Source of the DNA: Enterobacteriaceae endosymbiont of Donacia crassipes | Lineage (GTDB): Bacteria > Pseudomonadota > Gammaproteobacteria > Enterobacterales > Enterobacteriaceae | DNA: 64,000 nucleotides | NCBI RefSeq assembly: GCF_012569785.1 | Contig: NZ_CP046202.1 | Location: 120,643 to 184,642 of the forward strand | Direction of reading: 5' to 3' | Part shown: piece by piece, positions 1-11,668 of the stretch | Layout: every line of letters starts with the position of its first letter | Position numbering within the stretch: position 1 is the stretch's first letter | Position numbers and translations under genes: made by a program | Notes under the pieces: model-generated | The model's database searches: none | The model's input: the letters and a program-made list of their open reading frames with translations, nothing else | What the model was told of the DNA's origin: nothing

Positions 1-994
1 TAGGATCATAATATTTTTTATTGGGTTTATTTATTCCTTCTGGATTACCTAATTGTTTTTGTAAATAAAATTTATATTTTTTATAAAAATTTAATATTCC
101 TTTCCATGTAGCCCATTGAGTGTCTGTATCAATATTCATTTTAACAACACCATATTTTATAGCTTTTTTAATTTCTGTTATTGAAGATCCAGAACCTCCA
201 TGAAATACAAAATTTATAGGATTTTTATGAAGATGATGTTTTTTACTAATAAATTTTTGTGAATTTTTTAAAATTTTAGGTAATAATTGTACATTCCCTG
301 TTCGATATACTCCATGTACATTACCAAAAGAAGCAGCTATAATAAATTGAGAACTGATTAATTTTAATTTTTCATATGCATAATTTACATCATTAGGATC
401 AGTATATAATAATTTTTTATTTAAATTACTATTATCAATACCATCTTCTTCTCCTCCTGTACATCCTAATTCTATTTCTAATGTCATTTGCATTTTTGAC
501 ATTCTTTTTAAATAAGCACTACATATTTTAATATTATCTTTAATAGATTCTTTTGATAAATCTATCATATGTGAGGAAAATAAAGATTTTTTATGTTTTG
601 AATAATATTTTTCATTTTCATATAATAGATCATTAATCCAAAATAATTTACTTTTTGAACAGTGATCAGTATGTAAAATAACTGGTATTCCATAATATTG
701 TGCAATGTTATGAACATGTTTAGCTCCAGATATAGCACCTACTATGGACGCTAATCTAGGATTAATTATTTGCAATCCTTTACCAGCAATAAAAGCAGCT
801 CCTTCATTTGAAAATTGAATAATTACTGGAGATTTCATTTTTACTGCAGTTTCCAACACTATATTGATAGAATCAGTACTTATACAATTAATAGCTGGTA
901 TAGCAAAATTATGTTTTTTAGCTATCTTAAATATAGTTTGTACATCATGGCCAACAACTACACCAGGTTTTATATAATTTAAAATTTTAGACAT
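1..994 (-). CDS. fbaA: Class II fructose-bisphosphate aldolase (C-terminus cut by window edge)
   Basis: This zinc-dependent class II aldolase cleaves or forms fructose 1,6-bisphosphate in the cytosol. The minus strand is open from an ATG at 994 to the window edge, giving 331 codons of a family usually near 359 residues, so only the last ~28 are missing. Seen: an N-terminus (MSKILNYIKPGVVVG) very close to E. coli FbaA, the HTDHC motif at about residues 108-112 holding the catalytic Asp and a zinc-binding His, an EIELGCTGGEEDG segment, FHGGSGS and NIDTDTQWATW. It lies directly downstream of pgk, as in the E. coli epd-pgk-fbaA operon. No frame breaks are seen. Identity is near certain. Confidence 0.97.
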   Translation of the reverse strand, partial: MSKILNYIKPGVVVGHDVQTIFKIAKKHNFAIPAINCISTDSINIVLETAVKMKSPVIIQFSNEGAAFIAGKGLQIINPRLASIVGAISGAKHVHNIAQYYGIPVILHTDHCSKSKLFWINDLLYENEKYYSKHKKSLFSSHMIDLSKESIKDNIKICSAYLKRMSKMQMTLEIELGCTGGEEDGIDNSNLNKKLLYTDPNDVNYAYEKLKLISSQFIIAASFGNVHGVYRTGNVQLLPKILKNSQKFISKKHHLHKNPINFVFHGGSGSSITEIKKAIKYGVVKMNIDTDTQWATWKGILNFYKKYKFYLQKQLGNPEGINKPNKKYYDP

Positions 995-1059
995 AATATA
1001 TACTTTACATTTTATAATTTTTATTAGATATTTTATAATCTTAATTATAAGATTTAATC

Positions 1060-2214
1060 TTATGAAATATTTTCTAATAGAGATGTAACAGGTAACTTAT
1101 TTTTTTCTATATATTTTAAAAAAGCACCACCTCCTGTAGAGATATAGGAAATTTTATTAAAAACATTAAATAATTCTAATGCAGCTAATGTATCTCCTCC
1201 ACCTACAATAGAAAAAACATTACTATTAATAATAGTATTAATAATACTTTCAGTACCTTTTCTAAAATTTTTAAATTCAAATACTCCAACTGGTCCGTTC
1301 CATAAAATGGTTTTAGCTTTTTTAAGTTCATCTTGAATTATGTTTATAGTTTTATTTCCTATATCAAGAATTTTTTCATTTTTTAAAATATTAGTAATTT
1401 TTTTTATTTGTGTTAAAGAATTATTTGAAATAGTTGTACTAACAACACAATCAACAGGAATAATTATATTTTTGTATTTTTGTATTATTTCTTGAGCTAA
1501 TAAAATTGCATTAGGTTCATATAATGAATTACCAATATTATTATTTAATGCAATTAGTGTATTAGCTATACCACCTCCTACAATAACTTTATCTGATAAT
1601 GTAGATAATTTTTTTAAAATATTAAATTTAGTGGATATTTTAGATCCACCAATAATAGAAATTATTGGTTTTAAAGGATTTTTTAAAAATTTTGTTAAAT
1701 TTTGTATTTCATTTATTAATAAAAGACCAGCACAAGATTTTTTTGCAAATTTAATAATACCATAAGTAGAAGAATGAATACGATGAGCAGTCGCAAATGC
1801 ATCCATTACAAATATATCACATAAAGATGCATATTTTTCTGCTAATATTTCATTGTTACTTTTTTCACCAATATTAAAACGAACATTTTCTAAAAGAATA
1901 ATTTCATTATATTGAAAATATAAACCATTTAAATAATGTTTTTTTAAAATAACTTTATGATTTAAAATTTTTGTTAAATATATGCTTATTTTTTTAAGAG
2001 ATAAAAAATCATTATATTTTCCTTCAATAGGATTTCCTAAATGAGAAGCTATAATAATTTTACAATTTTTACTTAAAGCATATTTAATAGTAGGTAATGA
2101 TAATTTAATTCTAATATCTGATGTAATATTACCATTTGAATCTATTGGTACATTTAAATCAGCTCTAATCAATATTATTTTATTTTTAATATCTAAATCT
2201 AAAATACTTAACAT
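1060..2214 (-). CDS. pgk: Phosphoglycerate kinase
   Basis: Catalyses the ATP-forming conversion of 1,3-bisphosphoglycerate to 3-phosphoglycerate in glycolysis. 384 aa, against 387 in E. coli. Seen: RADLNVP near residue 18, an AHRIHSST stretch, the GGSKISTK/GGGIANT hinge region, WNGPVGVFE and the GGGDTLAAL nucleotide loop near the end. The SHLGRP substrate motif reads SHLGNP, so an Arg that contacts the 3-phosphoglycerate side in characterised enzymes is Asn here. It sits between tktA (37 bp upstream) and fbaA (65 bp downstream). In E. coli epd lies between tktA and pgk; it is absent. A short 7-bp hairpin (1037-1054) lies between pgk and fbaA. Confidence 0.97.
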   Translation of the reverse strand: MLSILDLDIKNKIILIRADLNVPIDSNGNITSDIRIKLSLPTIKYALSKNCKIIIASHLGNPIEGKYNDFLSLKKISIYLTKILNHKVILKKHYLNGLYFQYNEIILLENVRFNIGEKSNNEILAEKYASLCDIFVMDAFATAHRIHSSTYGIIKFAKKSCAGLLLINEIQNLTKFLKNPLKPIISIIGGSKISTKFNILKKLSTLSDKVIVGGGIANTLIALNNNIGNSLYEPNAILLAQEIIQKYKNIIIPVDCVVSTTISNNSLTQIKKITNILKNEKILDIGNKTINIIQDELKKAKTILWNGPVGVFEFKNFRKGTESIINTIINSNVFSIVGGGDTLAALELFNVFNKISYISTGGGAFLKYIEKNKLPVTSLLENIS

Positions 2215-2251
2215 AAGTTATTTAACTCCTATATTTTAATAAAAAAAATAA

Positions 2252-4261
2252 TTAATTATATAATTTAAAAAATTTTTTTATTTTTAATACAATATTTTCA
2301 ACAGTAAAACCAAATATTTTAAATAATTTTTTTCCAGAAGCAGAATATCCAAAAGTATTCATACCAATAATAATTCCAGTTAAACCTACATATTTATACC
2401 AAAAATCTTTAGATCCCGCTTCAATAGCTACTTTATATTTTATATTACTAGGTAATACATAATTTTTATATTCTTTGCTTTGTTTATCAAAAATATCAGT
2501 AGAGGGCATAGATATAACTCTAACTTTATATTTTAAAATAGATAATTTTTCATATATTTTAACAGCTAAAGATACTTCTGAACCAGTAGCTATTAATATA
2601 ATTTGGGGATTTTGATCTATACAATCTTTTAAAATATATCCTCCATATGATATATATGATATAATTTTTTTATTTCTTTGTTGTGTAGGTAATGTTTGTC
2701 TTGATAAAACTAAAACAGTTGGTTGTTCTATATTTTCAATACCTATTTTCCAGGCTATAGCTGTTTCAATTTTATCACATGGACGCCAAATATTTATATT
2801 TGGTATTAATCTTAAACTAGATAATTGTTCTATTGGTTGATGTGTTGGCCCATCTTCTCCTAACCCTATAGAATCATGAGTATAAATCATTATATTTCTA
2901 ATTTTCATTAATGAAGCCATTCTTATGGCATTACGACAATAATCTGAAAAAACTAAAAAAGTAGCTGTATAAGTAATAAATCCATTATATAAAGAAATAC
3001 CATTAGAAATAGCAGTCATACCAAATTCTCTTACACCATAATAAATATAATTACCATCTTTAAATTTATTAATTGGTTTAGAATTATCTACAATTGTTAA
3101 ATTACTATGAGATAAATCTGCAGAACCACCTAATAATTCAGGTAATAATTTTGAATATTTTTGTAAAATAAATTGTGATGCTTGTCTTGTTGACAAATTT
3201 AAATCATTAGAATTTAATTCTAAAATAAATTTATTTATTTCAATATTCCAATTACAAGGAAGAATTTTATTAATTCTTCTTGTAAATTCTTTTGCTAAAA
3301 TTGGAAATTTATAACAATAATTTTTAAACATGTTTTTCCATTTTTGTTCTTTTATATCACCTATTTTTCTTGCATCCCATGCTTTATATATATGTAAAGG
3401 AATTTTGAAAGGTTTAAAATCCCATTTTAAATATTTTTTTGTTAATAAAACTTCTTCTTTTCCTAAAGGTGAACCATGTGAAATATTTTTATTTGCTTTA
3501 TTAGGCGAACCAAAAGCAATAATTGTGTTACAAATTAACAATGATGGTTTATTATTTGTATGTGATTTAGCTTTTTTAATAGCTATTTCTATATTTTCAG
3601 AATTATGACCATTTATATTAGATATAACATTCCAACCATAAGATTCAAATCTTTTTTTAGTATCGTCATTAAACCATCCTTTAATGTTTCCATCTATAGA
3701 TATTTTATTATTATCATAAAATACTATTAATTTTTTTAATTTTAATGTTCCTGCTAAAGAACAAACTTCGTGTGAAATACCTTCCATTAAACATCCATCA
3801 CCTACAAAAACATAAGTATAATGATCAATAATATTAAAATTTAATTTATTAAATTGTGCAGATAATGTTTTTTCTGCTATAGCCATTCCCACAGCATTAG
3901 CTAATCCTTGTCCTAAAGGACCTGTACTAGTTTCAACTCCTGGAGTACATTTAAACTCTGGATGTCCTGGTGTTTTAGAAGATAATGTACGAAAATTTTT
4001 TAAATCAGAAATAGATAAATCATATCCAGTTAAATGTAATAAACTATAAAGTAACATTACACAATGTCCATTAGATAATATAAATCTATCACGATTTATC
4101 CACATAGGATTATTAGGATTATGATTTAAAAACTTACGCCAAAGTATTTCTGCTATATCTGCCATACCCATTGGAGCTCCAGGATGTCCTGAATTAGCAT
4201 TTTCTATAGCATCTATACTTAAAAATCTAATAGCATTAACTATATCTTTTTTATAATTCAT
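2252..4261 (-). CDS. tktA: Transketolase
   Basis: Thiamine-diphosphate enzyme of the non-oxidative pentose phosphate pathway. It moves two-carbon units between sugar phosphates and supplies ribose-5-phosphate and erythrose-4-phosphate, the latter feeding the shikimate route whose last step (aroC) is also in this window. 669 aa, against 663 in E. coli. Seen: the N-terminal GHPGAPMGMADIAE motif, the thiamine/Mg motif GDGCLMEGISHEVCSLAGT near residue 155, and the C-terminal GEDGPTHQPIEQL. It starts a tktA-pgk-fbaA run on the minus strand and is divergent from metK, with 196 bp between. tktA and tktB cannot be told apart by sequence here; synteny with metK and pgk favours tktA. Confidence 0.96.
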   Translation of the reverse strand: MNYKKDIVNAIRFLSIDAIENANSGHPGAPMGMADIAEILWRKFLNHNPNNPMWINRDRFILSNGHCVMLLYSLLHLTGYDLSISDLKNFRTLSSKTPGHPEFKCTPGVETSTGPLGQGLANAVGMAIAEKTLSAQFNKLNFNIIDHYTYVFVGDGCLMEGISHEVCSLAGTLKLKKLIVFYDNNKISIDGNIKGWFNDDTKKRFESYGWNVISNINGHNSENIEIAIKKAKSHTNNKPSLLICNTIIAFGSPNKANKNISHGSPLGKEEVLLTKKYLKWDFKPFKIPLHIYKAWDARKIGDIKEQKWKNMFKNYCYKFPILAKEFTRRINKILPCNWNIEINKFILELNSNDLNLSTRQASQFILQKYSKLLPELLGGSADLSHSNLTIVDNSKPINKFKDGNYIYYGVREFGMTAISNGISLYNGFITYTATFLVFSDYCRNAIRMASLMKIRNIMIYTHDSIGLGEDGPTHQPIEQLSSLRLIPNINIWRPCDKIETAIAWKIGIENIEQPTVLVLSRQTLPTQQRNKKIISYISYGGYILKDCIDQNPQIILIATGSEVSLAVKIYEKLSILKYKVRVISMPSTDIFDKQSKEYKNYVLPSNIKYKVAIEAGSKDFWYKYVGLTGIIIGMNTFGYSASGKKLFKIFGFTVENIVLKIKKFFKLYN

Positions 4262-4457
4262 AATATATATTTTTCCTAAATTTAAAAATATTTTATAAAA
4301 AATTCTTTATATAAAGGAATATATACGTAAAATGTTTTAAAATCTATTTATTATAATTTTAAAATTTTTAATAAATTAAAAATTTTAATTTTATATGAAT
4401 TTTTTTTAAAAAAATATATAATAACAGTATTAAATATATTTATAGGAAATAAATTTA

Positions 4458-5615
4458 ATGACAGAATATTTATTCACTTCAGAATCTGTATCAGAAGGTC
4501 ATCCGGATAAAATTGCAGATCAAATTTCTGATGCAATATTAGATAATATAATAAAACAAGATATTAAATCACGTGTAGCATGTGAAACATATATTAAAAA
4601 TAATATGGTGTTAATTGGAGGAGAAATAACTACTAAAGCTAATATAAATATAGAAAAAATAACAAGAAAAACTATAAAAGAAATCGGATATACTAATTCT
4701 AAAATTGGATTTAATGCTAATACATGTACGATATTAAATATTATAAGCAAACAATCTGATGATATTAATCAAGGAATTACATCTAATTTAGATAAATATA
4801 ATCAAGGAGCTGGAGATCAAGGATTTGTATTTGGATATGCTACTAATGAAACTGATGTTTTTATGCCGGCACCTATCATCTATGCACATAAACTAATGTA
4901 TCAACAAGCACAGGTTAGAAAAAAAAAAATTTTATCATGGTTAGAACCAGATGCTAAAAGTCAAATTACATTTAAATATAAAAATAATAAAATTATAAAT
5001 ATAAATTCTGTTGTTTTATCTACACAAATTTCTAAAGAAATATCTTCTAAAAAATTAATAGAAGCTGTTATGGAAGAAATTATTAAACCAGTATTACCAA
5101 AAAAATGGATTAATAAACAAACTAAATTTTTTATTAATCCTTCTGGCCGTTTTATTGTAGGTGGTCCTTTTGGAGACTGTGGTTTAACTGGAAGAAAAAT
5201 TATTGTAGATACTTATGGCGGTATGGCTCGACATGGAGGAGGTGCTTTTTCAGGTAAAGATCCATCAAAAGTAGATAGATCTGCTGCATATGCAGCACGT
5301 TATATAGCAAAAAATATAGTTGCGTCAAATTTAGCTTCACGCTGTGAAATACAAATTGCATATATTATCGGCATTGCTAAACCAATTTCAATTATGGTAA
5401 ATACTTTTGGTACTAGTAAAATTTCTGATAGAAATATTATGTTATTTATTAAAAATAATTTTGATTTACGACCTTTTAATTTAATTAATATGCTAAATCT
5501 TTTAAAACCTATATATAGAAAAACTGCATCGTACGGACATTTTGGTAGAAATATTTTTACATGGGAAAAAACAAATAAGATAAATGAATTTAAAAATTTT
5601 TTTAATATAAAATAA
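4458..5615 (+). CDS. metK: S-adenosylmethionine synthetase
   Basis: Makes S-adenosylmethionine from methionine and ATP; the product feeds the methyltransferases encoded here (rsmH, rsmA, rlmB, prmB). 385 aa, against 384 in E. coli. Seen: [16 protein letters not shown] at about 15-30, [12 protein letters not shown], the P-loop-like [18 protein letters not shown], and a C-terminus ending shortly after ASYGHFGR. Divergent from tktA and convergent with gyrA. AGGAAA (4445-4450) lies just upstream of the ATG as a plausible ribosome binding site. A TATAAT at 4417-4422 could be a -10 box, but I see no convincing -35. Confidence 0.97.
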   Translation: MTEYLFTSESVSEGHPDKIADQISDAILDNIIKQDIKSRVACETYIKNNMVLIGGEITTKANINIEKITRKTIKEIGYTNSKIGFNANTCTILNIISKQSDDINQGITSNLDKYNQGAGDQGFVFGYATNETDVFMPAPIIYAHKLMYQQAQVRKKKILSWLEPDAKSQITFKYKNNKIININSVVLSTQISKEISSKKLIEAVMEEIIKPVLPKKWINKQTKFFINPSGRFIVGGPFGDCGLTGRKIIVDTYGGMARHGGGAFSGKDPSKVDRSAAYAARYIAKNIVASNLASRCEIQIAYIIGIAKPISIMVNTFGTSKISDRNIMLFIKNNFDLRPFNLINMLNLLKPIYRKTASYGHFGRNIFTWEKTNKINEFKNFFNIK

Positions 5616-5624
5616 ATTAATTTA

Positions 5625-5642
5625 TTCAATAAATATATTGAA
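5625..5642. terminator. Possible weak bidirectional hairpin between metK and gyrA
   Basis: A 7-bp stem (TTCAATA/TATTGAA) with a 4-nt loop lies in the 44-bp gap between the convergent ends of metK and gyrA. It is A/T-rich, so stability is doubtful and chance is possible. Confidence 0.3.
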
Positions 5643-5659
5643 ATATAACATTTAATAAT

Positions 5660-8197
5660 TTAAATTTTTTGTAATCCTATTACTTTTTCATTAAATTTAG
5701 TTTTAATTATAATAACACCTTTAGTATTACGTCCAACAACACAAATTTCAGATATATTAATACGTATTAAATTACCCATATTTGTTATTATAATAACTTG
5801 ATCATTTTGTTTAACTTTTAGTGATCCTATTAATAATCCATTTCTTTTATTAATTATCATAGATAAAATTCCTTTAGTATATCTAGATCTTGTAGGAAAT
5901 AACTCATTATTTGTACATTTACCATATCCATTTTCTGTTATAGTAAAAATATTACCTTTAAAAGGGAGTTTAATGACTGTTAATGAAACAACAAAATCAT
6001 TTTTCTGTTTTAAAATATTAATTCCTTTTACACCTACTGTATTTCTACCCATAGATCTAACTTTTGTTTCACAAAATTTTACTACTTTTCCTTGTGACGT
6101 AAATAACATAATTTTATCTTTTATATCTACAATAGATACTCCAATTAAAACATCATTTTCTTTTAGTTTAATTGCAATAATACCTTTAGATCTTGGATGA
6201 CTAAATTTTTTCAAATTAGTTTTTTTTATTATTCCTTGTCTAGTTACCATAATTAAATTAGAATTATTTTTATATTCATTTACTATTAATAAACTAGTAA
6301 TTTTTTCCTTATTTTTTAAGGAAAGTAAATTAATAATAGGTTTCCCTTGAGAAAATCTACTAAATTTAGGGATATTATATACTTTTAACCAATATAATTT
6401 ACCTATATTAGAAAATAATAAAATACTATCATGAGTATAAGCTATTAAAATTTTATAAATAAAATCATTTTCTTTTAATTTTGTAGTTAATTTTCCTCTA
6501 CCTCCTCTATGTTGTAGATGATATTCATCAATTTTTTGATATTTTATGTAACCTTGGTAAGATAAAGTAATAATGACTTTTTCATGTTTAATTAAATCTT
6601 TTGTATTTATAATAGGAATGTTTTTATCTAAAATAATTTCAGTTTTTCTATTATCTCCAAATTCTTTTTTAATTATAATTAATTCATTATATATTACTTT
6701 CATTAAATATTTATAACTATTAATAATTTTAACTAATTTAGAAATTTTATATATCAAATTTTGATATTCAATACACAATTTTTTATATTCTAATGTTGTT
6801 AATTTATTTAATTTTAAATCTAAAATAGCTCTAACTTGACTATAACTAAAATGATAATTTTGATTAAATTTTACTAAATTAGAGTTAGTTAAATAACTAT
6901 TTAACAATTTTTGTTCTTGAAATAAAAATAATTGTGATATATCTGGTATTTTCCAAGATTTTGTACAAATTTCATTTTTTATAGTATCTGATATTTTAGA
7001 AGAACGTATAATTTTTATTATTTCTTGTATATTTAACAAAGCAACTATTAATCCTTCTAATATATGTGCTTTATTACGAGTTTTATTAATTTGATAATTT
7101 GTTCTTCTTATTACTATTTCACGACGATGAGAAATAAATGCTTTAATAATATTTTTTAAAGACATTAAAATAGGTTCACCCTTATATAGGGAAACCATAT
7201 TTATATTAAAAGTAATTTGTAAAGGTGTTAATGTATATAAATAATTTAAAATAATATTAGTAGAAATATCAATTTTTACTTTAATTAAAATTCTTATTCC
7301 ATCTTTATCTGATTCATCTCTTAAAGTTTTAATTCCTTGAATTTTTTTTTCTTTTATTAATAAAGCTATTTTTTTTATTAATTTAGATTTATTTACTTGA
7401 TAAGGTAATTCATAAATTATAATAGTTTTATATTTTTTTTGTTTATTTTTAATAATTTTAGTACGTCCTCTAAGAAAAATTTTTCCTTTACCTGTAGAAT
7501 AAGCATTTTTAATACCATTAATACCATAAATAATACCGGATGTAGGAAAATCTGGACCTGGAATATAATTCATTAATTCTTGTACAGAAATTTTATTATT
7601 ATTTATATAAGCTAAACAACCATTAATTACTTCAGTAATATTATGAGGAGGTATATTAGTTGTCATTCCTACAGCTATTCCTGATGATCCATTTATTAAT
7701 AAATTAGGTATTTTAGTAGGCATTATTTCAGGAATTTTTTCTGTTCCATCATAATTAAATACATAATTAACTGTATCTTTTTCTAAATCATTAATGATTT
7801 CCTGAGATATTTTAGTCATTTTAATTTCTGTATAACGCATAGCTGCAGCTGAATCTCCATCAATGGATCCAAAATTTCCTTGTCCTTTAATTAAAGGATA
7901 TCTTAATGAAAATGTCTGAACTAATCTTACAATTGTGTCATATACTGCATTATCCCCATGCGGGTGATATTTACCAATAACATCTCCTACTATTCTAGCA
8001 GATTTTTTGTAAGACTTATTCCATGTATTACCTAATACATACATCGCGTATAATATACGTCTATGCACTGGTTTTAATCCATCCCTTATGTCTGGTAAGG
8101 CTCTACCTACTATAACTGACATTGCGTAATCTAAATAAGAATTTTTTAATTCTTCTTCAATATTAATTAATTTTATTTCTTTAGCAAAAAAATTCAT
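5660..8197 (-). CDS. gyrA: DNA gyrase subunit A
   Basis: Breakage-reunion subunit of DNA gyrase, which introduces negative supercoils with GyrB. 845 aa, against 875 in E. coli; the loss is at the acidic C-terminal tail. Seen: the catalytic Tyr122 in AAMRYTE, the winged-helix region around [14 protein letters not shown], and in the C-terminal beta-pinwheel the GyrA-box-like QHRGGRGK. The position of E. coli Ser83 in the quinolone-binding helix is Asn (GDNAVYD). Convergent with metK; its start is 94 bp from the stop of mutS on the same strand. The frame is intact. Confidence 0.97.
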   Translation of the reverse strand: MNFFAKEIKLINIEEELKNSYLDYAMSVIVGRALPDIRDGLKPVHRRILYAMYVLGNTWNKSYKKSARIVGDVIGKYHPHGDNAVYDTIVRLVQTFSLRYPLIKGQGNFGSIDGDSAAAMRYTEIKMTKISQEIINDLEKDTVNYVFNYDGTEKIPEIMPTKIPNLLINGSSGIAVGMTTNIPPHNITEVINGCLAYINNNKISVQELMNYIPGPDFPTSGIIYGINGIKNAYSTGKGKIFLRGRTKIIKNKQKKYKTIIIYELPYQVNKSKLIKKIALLIKEKKIQGIKTLRDESDKDGIRILIKVKIDISTNIILNYLYTLTPLQITFNINMVSLYKGEPILMSLKNIIKAFISHRREIVIRRTNYQINKTRNKAHILEGLIVALLNIQEIIKIIRSSKISDTIKNEICTKSWKIPDISQLFLFQEQKLLNSYLTNSNLVKFNQNYHFSYSQVRAILDLKLNKLTTLEYKKLCIEYQNLIYKISKLVKIINSYKYLMKVIYNELIIIKKEFGDNRKTEIILDKNIPIINTKDLIKHEKVIITLSYQGYIKYQKIDEYHLQHRGGRGKLTTKLKENDFIYKILIAYTHDSILLFSNIGKLYWLKVYNIPKFSRFSQGKPIINLLSLKNKEKITSLLIVNEYKNNSNLIMVTRQGIIKKTNLKKFSHPRSKGIIAIKLKENDVLIGVSIVDIKDKIMLFTSQGKVVKFCETKVRSMGRNTVGVKGINILKQKNDFVVSLTVIKLPFKGNIFTITENGYGKCTNNELFPTRSRYTKGILSMIINKRNGLLIGSLKVKQNDQVIIITNMGNLIRINISEICVVGRNTKGVIIIKTKFNEKVIGLQKI

Positions 8198-8291
8198 GTA
8201 AATAAATATCCTTTAAACTTTAATTAAATTAATTTCTTAATTATAAAACTAATAGAATTTATATTTATTTAAACCTAACTTTTATAAAAAT

Positions 8292-10685
8292 TTAGTTTAA
8301 AGTATTATGATTTTCTAATTGTTTAATTTTTTTTTTTGCCTGATTAATAACTTCTTTAGGAATTCCTGCTAAGGATGCTACAAATAAACCATAATTTTTA
8401 TTTATTGATCCATTTTTAATTTTATGTAAAAAAACAATAGAATTATTTAATTCTACTGCATCAAAATATACATTTTTTACACATTTGTTTGTATCTTTTA
8501 AATTAGTTAATTCGATATAATTAGTAGCAAATAAAGTAAGTGATTTAATTTTTTTTGCCATATTTTCAGCACAAGCCCATGCAATTGCTAAACCATCATA
8601 TGTTGATGTTCCTCTTCCTATTTCATCCATTAATACTAAACTTTTATTTGTTGCATTTCTTAAAATATTTGCTGTTTCTATCATTTCTACCATAAAAGTA
8701 GATAATCCAGAAGAAATATCATCAGTTGATCCTATTCTAGTAAAGATCCTATCTATTGGTCCTATAATAGCTTTATCAGCTGGAACATAACTTCCTATAT
8801 AAGTCATTAAAATAATTAATGCAATTTGTCTCATGTAAGTGCTTTTCCCCCCCATATTTGGTCCTGTTATTATTAACATATGATTTGTTTTTGTTAAAAA
8901 TATATTATTAGGTATAAACGGTAACTTTCTAATATTTTCAACGATAGGATGTCTTGAATTAGTTAAAGATATTCCTATTTTTTTATTAATAATAGGACAA
9001 GTATAATTTAAAGTTAAAGAACGTTCAGCTAAATTACATAATACATCTAATTCTGATAAATATAATGATAATTCTTGCAAATTTTTCAAAAAAGGATTTA
9101 TATAATAAAATAATTTATTATATAAAGTTTTTTCTAAACTTAAAAGTTTTTCTTTGGAATATAAAATATCTGTCTGATATTTTTGTAATTCTGGTATTGT
9201 ATACCTATTAAAATTTTTTAAAGTTTGAATTTTAATATATTTATTTGGTATATTTAATTTATAATTTTTATTAATTTGAATATAATATCCATGGATTGTA
9301 TTAAAACCTATTTTTAATTTTTTTAAATTTAATAAAATTTGTTCTTTCTTTTCTAAAAAAGATAAATATTTTTTAGAATCTTTTGAAAATTTTCTTAACT
9401 TATCTAATAAAAAATTATAGCCTGTAGCTATAACATTTCCATCTTTTAAAGATAATGAAGGTTTTTTTTTTATAGATTTTATTAATAATTCTTTTAATTT
9501 TAAAAATAATCCTAAATTTAAAATTTTGGATTTTATTTCACAAACATCTATAATATTTAATATTTTATGAATTTTAGGTAAATGAATTAATGTATTTCTT
9601 AAAGAAACCAAATCATTTGGTTTAGCAGTTTGTAATGCTAATCTAGCAATAATTCTTTCAATATCATTAATTTTTAATAAATTTTTTTTAAATTTTAAAT
9701 AATATTTTTGTAATACAGAAATACTATTTTGTCTATCTAAAATAATTTTTATATTTCTTATAGGGTTATTTAACCAACGTTTTAATAAACGACTACCCAT
9801 ACTAGTTGTAGTATGATCTAATACTTTAATTAAAGTATTATTATCATTACCAGAAATACTGTTGATGATTTCTAAATTTTTACGAGTATTTTCATCTAAA
9901 ATAATTTCATTATCATGATTTTCTAAATAAATATTATTAATATGAGGTAAATATACTTTTTGAGTATCTTGAACATACTGAAGCAAACAACCTGCTGCAC
10001 GAATAGCTATCAATGAATTTTCGATACCAAAACTTTTTAAATTTTTAGTTCCAAATTGCATGTTTAATTTTTGTATAGATGTATCTACATCAAATTCCCA
10101 TAATGGTCTACATTGAATAAATTTTATTTTTTTTATTAAATTCATATTATTAAAATTTTCTGGATATAATAATTCTGTAGGATTTGTTCTTTGTAATTCT
10201 CCTCCAATTATATTAATATCCTTATTTTCTGTGATTCTAAAATCACCAGAACTAATATTTAATGTTGCATAACCAAATCCTAATTTTATATCTTGATAAA
10301 TAGCAGCTAATAAATTATCAACATGATCATTTAATAAAACATCATCACTAACTGTTCCAGGAGTGATAATTCGAACTATTTTCCTATCCAAAATTTTTTT
10401 TTTATATGATAAATTTTTGTTTTCTACTTGTTCACAAATAGCTATTGATTCTCCTAATTTAATTAATTTAGATAAATAGTTTGCAACTTTATTAACTGGT
10501 ATGCCTGCCATAGGAATAGATTTTCCATTAATTTTTCCTCTTTTAGTTAATACAATATTTAATAATTGAGATGCTTTTTTGGCATCTTGAAAAAACATTT
10601 CGTAAAAATCTCCTAATCTATAAAATAGAATAATATTAGGATATTGTTTTTTTATTTCTAAATATTGTTTTATCATAGGTGTCAT
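8292..10685 (-). CDS. mutS: DNA mismatch recognition ATPase MutS
   Basis: Recognises base mismatches and short loops and, with MutL (also in this window), starts mismatch repair. 797 aa, against 853 in E. coli. Seen: mismatch-wedging Phe27-x-Glu29 in GDFYEMF, Walker [10 protein letters not shown] near 605-613, [13 protein letters not shown]alker B/signature, and TGPN/ATNY C-terminal ATPase motifs. The start is at [12 protein letters not shown], matching the usual beginning of the mismatch domain after a short missing N-terminal tail. It ends at QLENHNTLN, so the C-terminal tetramerisation tail of E. coli MutS is gone. Many host-restricted symbionts have lost this system, so its retention is of note. 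Confidence 0.96.
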   Translation of the reverse strand: MTPMIKQYLEIKKQYPNIILFYRLGDFYEMFFQDAKKASQLLNIVLTKRGKINGKSIPMAGIPVNKVANYLSKLIKLGESIAICEQVENKNLSYKKKILDRKIVRIITPGTVSDDVLLNDHVDNLLAAIYQDIKLGFGYATLNISSGDFRITENKDINIIGGELQRTNPTELLYPENFNNMNLIKKIKFIQCRPLWEFDVDTSIQKLNMQFGTKNLKSFGIENSLIAIRAAGCLLQYVQDTQKVYLPHINNIYLENHDNEIILDENTRKNLEIINSISGNDNNTLIKVLDHTTTSMGSRLLKRWLNNPIRNIKIILDRQNSISVLQKYYLKFKKNLLKINDIERIIARLALQTAKPNDLVSLRNTLIHLPKIHKILNIIDVCEIKSKILNLGLFLKLKELLIKSIKKKPSLSLKDGNVIATGYNFLLDKLRKFSKDSKKYLSFLEKKEQILLNLKKLKIGFNTIHGYYIQINKNYKLNIPNKYIKIQTLKNFNRYTIPELQKYQTDILYSKEKLLSLEKTLYNKLFYYINPFLKNLQELSLYLSELDVLCNLAERSLTLNYTCPIINKKIGISLTNSRHPIVENIRKLPFIPNNIFLTKTNHMLIITGPNMGGKSTYMRQIALIILMTYIGSYVPADKAIIGPIDRIFTRIGSTDDISSGLSTFMVEMIETANILRNATNKSLVLMDEIGRGTSTYDGLAIAWACAENMAKKIKSLTLFATNYIELTNLKDTNKCVKNVYFDAVELNNSIVFLHKIKNGSINKNYGLFVASLAGIPKEVINQAKKKIKQLENHNTLN

Positions 10686-10798
10686 ATGTTATATTTATAA
10701 TTTTAAAATATATTAATTATTTATTTTAATGTCTTAATTTACATAAAAAAGTTTTTATATAAAAAAAGTTAAATTTATATTTTTTATATACAAAATTA

Positions 10799-11530
10799 TT
10801 ATTTATCATCATCATTATTACTAATCATACGTAATATTATAAAAAATAAATTAATAAAATCCAAATATAACATAAGTGCACCTAAAATAGCATATCTTCT
10901 TAAATTATCTTGATCATGTTCATTTAAACTAATTTTTGTTGCAATATTTTTAAGTTTTTGAGTATCATAAGCTATAATTAATGTAAAAAAAATTACACCA
11001 AGATAATTAACTATAGATGCTATAAAGCTATTTTGTAACCATAAATTTATAAAAGAAGAAATTAATATACCAATAATACCCATAATAATTATGCTACCTA
11101 AATTAGTTAAATCTTTTTTAGTAAAAAACCCCCAAATACACATAAATAAAAAAGTTAATGATGTAGTTATAAACGCCGTAAAAATAGTATTTTGACTATA
11201 TATAGAAAATATTCCAGCTGTTGTGAATCCTGTTAAACATGAATAAAACATAAATAAAGTAGTTAATGTTTTTCCAGATAATCGATTTATAAAACTAGAA
11301 ATAATAAAAACCAATATAAACTGTATAAAACATACACTTAATAAAAAATATTTATTACTTAATAAATATTTTGTAATTTGTACTGTATTAGATATATACC
11401 AAGCAATAAATGCAGTTAATAATAAACCACAAGACATCCAGCCATATACTTTTTGAAAGTATTTTTGTATATAAAAATTTTTTTCTTTTTTTAATAAAGT
11501 AGTACTTTTAGAATTTGGATATTCTATCAT
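10799..11530 (-). CDS. ybhL: BAX-inhibitor-1 family inner membrane protein (YbhL-like)
   Basis: A multi-pass inner-membrane protein of the BI-1/TMBIM family; the molecular function in bacteria is poorly defined (the family includes pH-sensitive calcium leak channels and YccA, an FtsH modulator). 243 aa, against 234 for E. coli YbhL. Seen: the N-terminal VYGWMSCGLLLTAFIAWY segment, about seven hydrophobic helices, AYDTQKLKN in the penultimate region, and GALMLYLDFINLFFIILR, all matching YbhL rather than YccA. The gene stands alone between mutS and the dcw cluster, divergent from rsmH. The family call is firm; the exact orthologue slightly less so. Confidence 0.85.
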   Translation of the reverse strand: MIEYPNSKSTTLLKKEKNFYIQKYFQKVYGWMSCGLLLTAFIAWYISNTVQITKYLLSNKYFLLSVCFIQFILVFIISSFINRLSGKTLTTLFMFYSCLTGFTTAGIFSIYSQNTIFTAFITTSLTFLFMCIWGFFTKKDLTNLGSIIIMGIIGILISSFINLWLQNSFIASIVNYLGVIFFTLIIAYDTQKLKNIATKISLNEHDQDNLRRYAILGALMLYLDFINLFFIILRMISNNDDDK

Positions 11531-11668
11531 AAATATTACCTTTTAAAAATTTAACCAAATTTTTAAATAAATATTAATTTATATTAAAAATATTTTAATT
11601 ATAAATTAATATATTATAGTATATAATATATTAATTATACAGTATTTAATTAAATTAAATGTCATATA

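Noticed and set aside
4096-4104. Perfect DnaA box TTATCCACA
   Set aside because: Single copy inside tktA coding sequence with no cluster or A/T unwinding element; chance is likely.
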